Assembly (NCBI GenBank): GCA_030528645.1
Contig: JAUMYM010000007.1
Coordinates: 1-51,082 of the forward strand
Length of the DNA: 51,082 bases
Source: Erysipelotrichaceae bacterium
GTDB taxonomy: Bacteria > Bacillota_I > Bacilli_A > Erysipelotrichales > Erysipelotrichaceae
Direction: 5' to 3'
Part shown: one piece after another, positions 46,650 to 51,082 of the stretch
Position numbering within the stretch: the stretch's first letter is position 1
Layout: each line of letters opens with the position of its first letter
Notes under the pieces: generated by a model
The model's database searches: none
Told to the model about the DNA's origin: nothing
What the model saw: only the letters and a program-made list of their open reading frames with translations
Position numbers and translations under genes: made by a program

Positions 46650-46964
46650 ATGAATCAAGTTGTATTAGTAGGAAAAATTAAAACAGTCGGTGAATTAAAA
46701 GAGGTAAAAGGTTATTCGTTATCACATATTGTTCTTTCGTTGAAAAAGGATTATATGAAAGAAGAAAGTGAAGGAGATACAGATGATTTTAAAATTTTAT
46801 TATGGAAGCAATTAGCTAAGGAAAATGCTGAAGTGTTAAAAAAAGATATGTTGGTATCGATTAAAGGACGTTTACAACCTCATAATTATCAAAAAGATGC
46901 AGATAGTCCATTGTTTTATGGTTGTGAAATTGTTGCAGAAAAAGTAAATAGAATCATTGACTAG
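46650..46964 (+). CDS. Single-stranded DNA-binding-like OB-fold protein
   Basis: A 104-residue protein with one OB fold: MNQVVLVGKI, FKILLWKQLAKE, DMLVSIKGRLQPHNY and the last strand YGCEIVAEKV follow the SSB strand order. It is shorter than replicative SSB and lacks the Gly/Gln-rich tail and acidic tip, so it is not the main SSB. It may be an accessory SSB or a primosome-type protein. GGAGGG precedes ATG 46650; the open frame upstream to 46602 has no ribosome site. It is flanked by its own terminator. Confidence 0.78.
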   Translation: MNQVVLVGKIKTVGELKEVKGYSLSHIVLSLKKDYMKEESEGDTDDFKILLWKQLAKENAEVLKKDMLVSIKGRLQPHNYQKDADSPLFYGCEIVAEKVNRIID

Positions 46965-46985
46965 AGGTGCTATGCACCTTTTTTT
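46965..46985 (+). terminator. Terminator after the SSB-like gene
   Basis: AGGTGC (46965-46970), loop TAT, GCACCT (46974-46979), followed by TTTTTT. It starts at the base after the stop codon. Confidence 0.87.
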
Positions 46986-46998
46986 ATGGTATTATAGT
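46983..46998 (+). promoter_or_regulatory. Extended -10 element of ffh
   Basis: The 16-base string at 46983-46998 contains TGG-TATTAT, an extended -10, and no clear -35. The same 16 bases occur before rpsP at 48415-48430. Confidence 0.5.
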
Positions 46999-47012
46999 AC
47001 AGAGGTGATTTT

Positions 47013-48383
47013 ATGGCATTTGATTCATTGCAAGATAAATTGAATAAAGCATTAAAAAATGTTACAGGTAAAGGGAAATTAACAGAAAAAAATATGAGTG
47101 ATACGTTAAGTGAAATACGTATGGCTCTTTTAGAAGCGGATGTCAATTATAAAGTAGTTAAGAGTTTTTTGGAAAAAGTAAAAGAAAAAGCAAGTGGACA
47201 AGAAGTATTAACATCGATTAATCCTGGACAATTGGTAGTTAAGATTGTTCGTGATGAAATCGCAAGTTTATTAGGGGAAAATGAATCAAAACTAAACTAT
47301 AAACAAGGCTTAAGTATCTTTATGATGGTTGGTTTGCAAGGGACTGGGAAAACAACAAGTACTGCAAAGATTGCCAATATCGTTAAAAAGAAACAGCAAC
47401 GCAAGCCTTTGATGATTGCTGCGGATGTAATTCGTCCAGCGGCGATTGAGCAATTAAAAGTATTAGGACAACAAATTGATGTTGAAGTATTTGCCTTAGA
47501 TCCAAGTTTTAAGGCATTAGAAGTAGTAAAACAAGGGTTAGAGTATGCAAAGCAACATGGATTTGATACTGTGTTTATTGATACAGCAGGACGTTTGCAT
47601 ATTGATGAAGAATTAATGAATGAACTAAAAGACATTAAGGCTTATGTTCAACCAAGTGAAATATTATTAACAGTTGATGCGATGACTGGTCAAGACATTG
47701 TTAATGTGGCTTCTAAGTTCCATGAATTGTTGGAAGTGACCGGTTTAGTTGTTACGAAGATGGATGGAGATGCTCGTGGTGGTGGTGTTTTATCTGTTAA
47801 AGCAATTACAAATGTTCCTGTAAAATTTGTTGGTACCGGAGAAAAGATTGATGAAATGGATATTTTCTATCCTGAACGTATGGCAGATCGTATTTTAGGA
47901 ATGGGAGATATTGTTACCTTAGTAGAAAAGGCCCAAGAAAAAATGGACTTGGAAATCAGCGAAAAAAGTGCAAATCGCATGATGGAAGGTAAGTTTACAT
48001 TAGATGATATGTTGATTCAATTACAACAAGTAGAGAAAATGGGATCATTTGGTAATATCTTAAAAATGATTCCGGGTATGAACCAAGCTGCCAAAAGCAT
48101 TGATGAAGATCAAGCAAGTAAACAAATGAAAAAGACAAAAGCGATTATTCAAAGTATGACGCAAGAAGAAAAAGAGAATCCATCTATTCTACGAGCATCT
48201 AGAAAGAACCGTATCGCCAAGGGTAGTGGAACCAATGTTGCGGATGTAAATCGTTTAATTGGTCAATATGATAAAATGAAACAAATGATGAAGCAATTAT
48301 CTTCTATGGTTCGAAGTGGAAAAGCTCCAAAAGTGCCTAGTGGAAAATTCCCAATGCCAAATAAATTTGGTCGCAAATTTTAG
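47013..48383 (+). CDS. ffh: Signal recognition particle protein Ffh
   Basis: A 456-residue GTPase that, with 4.5S RNA, targets nascent membrane proteins. The N domain starts MAFDSLQDKLNKALKNVTGKG. The G domain has GLQGTGKTTS, DTAGR and TKMDGDARGGG. The methionine-rich M domain (residues about 330-435) has MLIQLQQVEKMGSFGNILKMIPGM. It uses GAGGTG before ATG 47013. The ylxM gene that often precedes ffh is not present; the SSB-like gene and its terminator lie there instead. Confidence 0.97.
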   Translation: MAFDSLQDKLNKALKNVTGKGKLTEKNMSDTLSEIRMALLEADVNYKVVKSFLEKVKEKASGQEVLTSINPGQLVVKIVRDEIASLLGENESKLNYKQGLSIFMMVGLQGTGKTTSTAKIANIVKKKQQRKPLMIAADVIRPAAIEQLKVLGQQIDVEVFALDPSFKALEVVKQGLEYAKQHGFDTVFIDTAGRLHIDEELMNELKDIKAYVQPSEILLTVDAMTGQDIVNVASKFHELLEVTGLVVTKMDGDARGGGVLSVKAITNVPVKFVGTGEKIDEMDIFYPERMADRILGMGDIVTLVEKAQEKMDLEISEKSANRMMEGKFTLDDMLIQLQQVEKMGSFGNILKMIPGMNQAAKSIDEDQASKQMKKTKAIIQSMTQEEKENPSILRASRKNRIAKGSGTNVADVNRLIGQYDKMKQMMKQLSSMVRSGKAPKVPSGKFPMPNKFGRKF

Positions 48384-48410
48384 AGTCAAGTAAAAAAGCT
48401 TGACTCTTAT
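48382..48410 (+). terminator. Terminator after ffh
   Basis: AGAGTCAAG (48382-48390) pairs with CTTGACTCT (48399-48407) around TAAAAAAG. The U-tract after it is short. Its right arm also holds the -35 of the rpsP promoter. Confidence 0.65.
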
Positions 48411-48430
48411 TATGTTTATGGTATTATAGT
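48400..48430 (+). promoter_or_regulatory. Promoter of rpsP
   Basis: TTGACT (48400-48405), 16 bases and TATTAT (48422-48427) with TGG just before it. AAGGAGG and the start codon follow. Confidence 0.65.
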
Positions 48431-48459
48431 TAAGTAAAAGTTTAAGGAGGAATATATAA

Positions 48460-48732
48460 ATGGCTGTTAAATTACGTTTAAAGAGAATGGGAGCTAAGAA
48501 GGCGCCTTTCTACCGTATTGTTGCTGCTGATTCACGTTTTCCAAGAGATGGACGTTCAATTGAAGTAGTAGGTACTTATAACCCTATGACAAACCCTGCA
48601 ACAATTCATGTTAATGAAGAGTTAACACTAAAATGGTTGTCAAATGGTGCACAACCATCTGATACAGTTCGTAATATCTTATCACAACAAGGTATCATGA
48701 AAAAATTCCATGATGCAAAAAAAGTAAAATAG
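48460..48732 (+). CDS. rpsP: Ribosomal protein S16
   Basis: A 90-residue 30S protein needed for subunit assembly. It starts [31 protein letters not shown], in outline the whole N-terminal signature. AAGGAGG precedes ATG 48460. It heads rpsP-khpA-rimM-trmD, the standard Firmicutes cluster. Confidence 0.97.
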   Translation: MAVKLRLKRMGAKKAPFYRIVAADSRFPRDGRSIEVVGTYNPMTNPATIHVNEELTLKWLSNGAQPSDTVRNILSQQGIMKKFHDAKKVK

Positions 48733-48733
48733 T

Positions 48734-48976
48734 ATGATTGATTTAGAAAAGGTTTTGTTAAATTTAGTAAAGCCAATGGTTGAAGATCAAGATAGCTTAT
48801 CTGTAAAACAAATGGAAAGTTTAAATGAGAAAGAACTTTTACTTTATGTGTATGCAAAAAGTGAAGATGTTGCTCGTTTAATTGGTCGACAAGGTATGAT
48901 GGCAAATGCGATTCGACAAATGCTTAAAGTAGCATCAGTAGATAAGAAAATTACGATTAAGTTTGAATCATATTAG
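48734..48976 (+). CDS. khpA: KH-domain RNA-binding protein KhpA
   Basis: An 80-residue single KH domain protein. The RNA-binding loop is IGRQGMMANAIRQML. In streptococci KhpA pairs with KhpB (Jag/EloR) and helps control cell elongation; here the function is inferred from family. It starts one base after rpsP with a poor ribosome site, so translation is coupled. A terminator follows, yet rimM begins 30 bases on. Confidence 0.94.
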   Translation: MIDLEKVLLNLVKPMVEDQDSLSVKQMESLNEKELLLYVYAKSEDVARLIGRQGMMANAIRQMLKVASVDKKITIKFESY

Positions 48977-48997
48977 GATGCTGTGCATCCTTTTTTT
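48975..48997 (+). terminator. Terminator/attenuator between khpA and rimM
   Basis: AGGATGC (48975-48981), loop TGT, GCATCCT (48985-48991), then TTTTTT. The rimM ribosome site begins directly after, so read-through must be allowed. Confidence 0.85.
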
Positions 48998-49006
48998 GGA
49001 GGTTTT

Positions 49007-49513
49007 ATGGAATATTTATTAATTGGAGTGATTGTTAATACCTTTGGTATTAAAGGGGAAGTTAAAGTAAAGGGGTTTACAGATTTTCCTGAAGAACGAT
49101 TTGCAAAAGGGAAAGAGTTATATCTAAAATATCAAGATGAATACTTAAAATTAACCATAAAGTCTGTTACCAATCATAAAGGTCTTATTCATGTCTTATT
49201 TAGTCAATATGAAGATATTAACTTAATTGAAAAATACAAGGGGTGTCAATTATATATCCATAAATCACAACTACATAAACTTCCAAAAGGACAGTATTAT
49301 AAGTTTGAATTAGTGGGTTTACGTTGTTATGATCAAGAAAATCAATGCATTGGGGAAGTGATTGATGTAGAATCTTTACCTGCTCATAATAATCTTAAAG
49401 TATTAACAACGAATCAAAAAGTGATTTCCATTCCAAATGTTCCATTTTTTGTAAAAGAAGTTAATTTACAAGAAGGAAGGATCAACATTCATGTGATTGA
49501 GGGCTTACTATGA
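49007..49513 (+). CDS. rimM: Ribosome maturation factor RimM
   Basis: A 168-residue protein that aids 30S head assembly and 16S processing. The N-terminal RimM domain has IGVIVNTFGIKGEVKVKGFTDFP, in outline the full signature; the C-terminal PRC-barrel has YYKFELVGLRCY and HNNLKVL. GGAGG sets ATG 49007; an upstream in-frame ATG at 48983 lies inside the terminator and is rejected. It ends overlapping trmD by ATGA. Confidence 0.95.
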   Translation: MEYLLIGVIVNTFGIKGEVKVKGFTDFPEERFAKGKELYLKYQDEYLKLTIKSVTNHKGLIHVLFSQYEDINLIEKYKGCQLYIHKSQLHKLPKGQYYKFELVGLRCYDQENQCIGEVIDVESLPAHNNLKVLTTNQKVISIPNVPFFVKEVNLQEGRINIHVIEGLL

Positions 49514-50241
49514 GAATATCAATATTAACGTTATTTCCTGATATGTTTGAAGGCTTTAAACAATCATCTATTATTGCTCGTGCCTTAAATAGTGAAAAAG
49601 CGAGTATTGAAATTATTAATATTCGAGATTTTACTAAGGAAAAACATGGACATGTAGATGATACGCCTTATGGTGGTGGTGCAGGTATGATTATGAGAGT
49701 TCAGCCTGTCTTAGATGCCTTAAATAGTATTAGAACAAAGGATAGTTATGTGATTTTAACAAGTGCGATTGGTGAGCGATTTAAACAACAATTAGCACGT
49801 CAATATGTTTCTAATATATCCCATTTAATTATCATTTGTGGACACTATGAAGGAATTGATTATCGTATTAATCAATATGTAGATCAATTAGTAAGTATTG
49901 GGGATTTTATTTTAACCGGTGGAGAATTAGTCGCTATGATGATTAGTGATGCTTGTATACGTCTTGTAGAAGGAGTTATTTTAAAAGAAAGTCATTTAGA
50001 TGAATCGTTTGAAAACGGTTTATTAGAATATCCACAGTATACAAAGCCTTATTGTTATGATAATCAATGTGTTCCAGATGTTTTATTAAGCGGACATCAT
50101 GAAAATATACGTAAATATCGTTTAAAAGAGTCTTTACGTACAACGTACTTACATCGTAAGGATTTATTGGAACAAAAAGAATTGAATAAAGAAGAAAGGT
50201 TATTGCTAAAGGAGATTGAAGATGAATTGGAATCAAATTAA
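49510..50241 (+). CDS. trmD: tRNA (guanine-N1)-methyltransferase
   Basis: A 243-residue trefoil-knot (SPOUT) enzyme making m1G37 in tRNA, which prevents frameshifting. Signature regions are LTLFPDMFEGF, DDTPYGGGAGMIMR and CGHYEGIDYR; the knot has SIGDFILTGGELVAMM. The C-terminal YTKPYCYDNQCVPDVLLSGHHENIRKYRL block in outline is also typical. It overlaps rimM by 4 bases. In most Firmicutes rplS follows; here a Cof-type HAD gene overlaps its end. Confidence 0.97.
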   Translation: MRISILTLFPDMFEGFKQSSIIARALNSEKASIEIINIRDFTKEKHGHVDDTPYGGGAGMIMRVQPVLDALNSIRTKDSYVILTSAIGERFKQQLARQYVSNISHLIIICGHYEGIDYRINQYVDQLVSIGDFILTGGELVAMMISDACIRLVEGVILKESHLDESFENGLLEYPQYTKPYCYDNQCVPDVLLSGHHENIRKYRLKESLRTTYLHRKDLLEQKELNKEERLLLKEIEDELESN

Positions 50242-51031
50242 ATTGGTAATGACAGATTTAGATGATACATTATTAAATGATCAAAAAGAATGTAGTACTA
50301 TCAATGCACAAGCAATTAAAAAGTTAAAAGAAGCAGGCATTAAATTTGGTATTGCAACAGGAAGAGGAGCACATTTAATACCGCGTTTCTTAAAACAATG
50401 GGGTATTGAAGGTTATGTCGATTACATTATTGGTTCAAATGGTGCTGAGGTTTATGATGTACATGCTGATAAAATGGAATGCTTTCACTTTTTATCGGTA
50501 GATACCATCTTAAGAATTGAAGAAGAATATCGACAATTTCCAATGGCTATCTGTCTTTATAATCAACATGAATTATGGACAAATAAGTCTATCTATGAGT
50601 ATGAAAGTCGTTTAGAAGCTCATAAGCTTACCGCTCGATACATTGATTATAAAAAAGATGTTCAAAAACCATATCCTAAAATTCTAGGAATTTTACCAGA
50701 GACACTATTAGAAGAAGTACTGCGTTACAGTAAAGAACATCCAGATCCACACTATCGTGTTTTTTCTTCCGGAAAAACATTGTTGGAGTTTGTACATCCG
50801 GACTTATCAAAAAGTTATGGAATTGCGTATTTATGTAAAAAATTAAATATTGATATGCAACAAGTAGTAGCTTTTGGAGATGCAAGCAATGACATTGAAA
50901 TGTTAAAGGATTGTTGCGGTGTGGCGATGAATAATGCAAGTGATGAAGTAAAAAGTTATGCCCAATACATTGCCGAAGATGCCAATGCTTCTGGATTTGG
51001 AAACTTTATTTTGAAGCACATTGTAGAATAA
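50222..51031 (+). CDS. Cof-type HAD-IIB hydrolase
   Basis: A 269-residue sugar-phosphate or flavin-phosphate phosphatase of the Cof family. Motif I is TDLDDTLLND, motif II ATGRG, and motif IV VVAFGDASNDIEML. The C2-type cap lies between about residues 85 and 190. Substrate not known. AAAGGAG precedes ATG 50222, overlapping trmD by 20 bases; a TTG at 50216 is less likely. The 51 bases after it to the window edge hold no gene I can support. Confidence 0.9.
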   Translation: MNWNQIKLVMTDLDDTLLNDQKECSTINAQAIKKLKEAGIKFGIATGRGAHLIPRFLKQWGIEGYVDYIIGSNGAEVYDVHADKMECFHFLSVDTILRIEEEYRQFPMAICLYNQHELWTNKSIYEYESRLEAHKLTARYIDYKKDVQKPYPKILGILPETLLEEVLRYSKEHPDPHYRVFSSGKTLLEFVHPDLSKSYGIAYLCKKLNIDMQQVVAFGDASNDIEMLKDCCGVAMNNASDEVKSYAQYIAEDANASGFGNFILKHIVE

Positions 51032-51082
51032 TGTACCTTTGTCAATGATGTGAGACTTTTTTAGAGAAAATAGAGCAGTATA

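Noticed and set aside
48983-49006. Upstream start for rimM
   Set aside because: The ATG lies within the terminator stem and lacks a ribosome site; GGAGG fixes ATG 49007.
51032-51082. Possible remnant of an insertion sequence end (GATGTGAGACTTTTTT)
   Set aside because: Only 51 bases are visible, no inverted repeat or transposase frame can be tested, so it is left unassigned.

Overview
The window is a low-GC, standard-code chromosomal core segment from a member of the Firmicutes (Bacillota). TGA acts only as a stop, ribosome binding sites are strong AGGAGG types, and regulation relies on a T-box, a purine riboswitch and an L21 leader. Several gene clusters keep Bacillus/Listeria order. No sporulation genes are visible: spoVS, which sits near ymdB-miaB in spore formers, is absent. 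AT-rich codon use and cluster content suggest Erysipelotrichia or a close relative; this is inference from gene content, not a database match. No tRNA, prophage, IS element or CRISPR array was found. I see no obvious new multi-gene system; the interest lies in individual proteins and leaders.

Layout. 1-3.1 kb: the tail of an ABC ATPase gene, a GNAT acetyltransferase, then a minus-strand group (ytqA radical SAM, mnmM, metallophosphoesterase). 3.1-8.3 kb: a T-box controls leuS, followed by scpA-scpB (condensin) and two small lipoprotein genes (SGNH hydrolase, DUF4358-like). 8.3-13.6 kb: a guanine-type purine riboswitch, a 7-codon leader ORF and a hairpin precede purC-purF-purB and a DUF1294 membrane protein; purA converges from the other strand. 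13.6-17.5 kb: mrp and a nuclease-like lipoprotein, then a TetR-HAD-MFS operon. 17.5-21.5 kb: L21 leader-rplU-prp-rpmA-obgE, then ruvA-ruvB. 21.5-24.3 kb: a YtrA-type GntR regulator with an ABC-2 exporter.

24.3-28.6 kb: recU and a large class A PBP on the minus strand, diverging from gpsB and rnpB as in Bacillus. 28.6-39.1 kb: rodZ-pgsA-recA-rny-ymdB-miaB, an RNase J2-like gene with a ruined active site, and ftsK/spoIIIE. 39.1-46.5 kb: a BMP-type nucleoside ABC importer (lipoprotein, double ATPase, two permeases) and two M16 peptidase-like proteins, the Listeria tcsA/ymfF-ymfH arrangement. 46.6-51 kb: an SSB-like protein, ffh, rpsP-khpA-rimM-trmD and a Cof-type HAD phosphatase.

Functionally the window joins translation (LeuS, L21, L27, S16, RimM, TrmD, MiaB, MnmM, Ffh, Obg), chromosome upkeep (ScpAB, RuvAB, RecA, RecU, FtsK), envelope growth (PBP, GpsB, RodZ, PgsA), RNA turnover (RNase Y, RNase J-like, RNase P) and purine supply (PurC/F/B/A plus nucleoside uptake). 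Features most worth checking: the PBP carries PASTA-like and EGF-like C-terminal modules; the RNase J homologue has lost its metal ligands; the purC leader combines an aptamer with a translated mini-ORF; LeuS has KMGKR in place of KMSKS.
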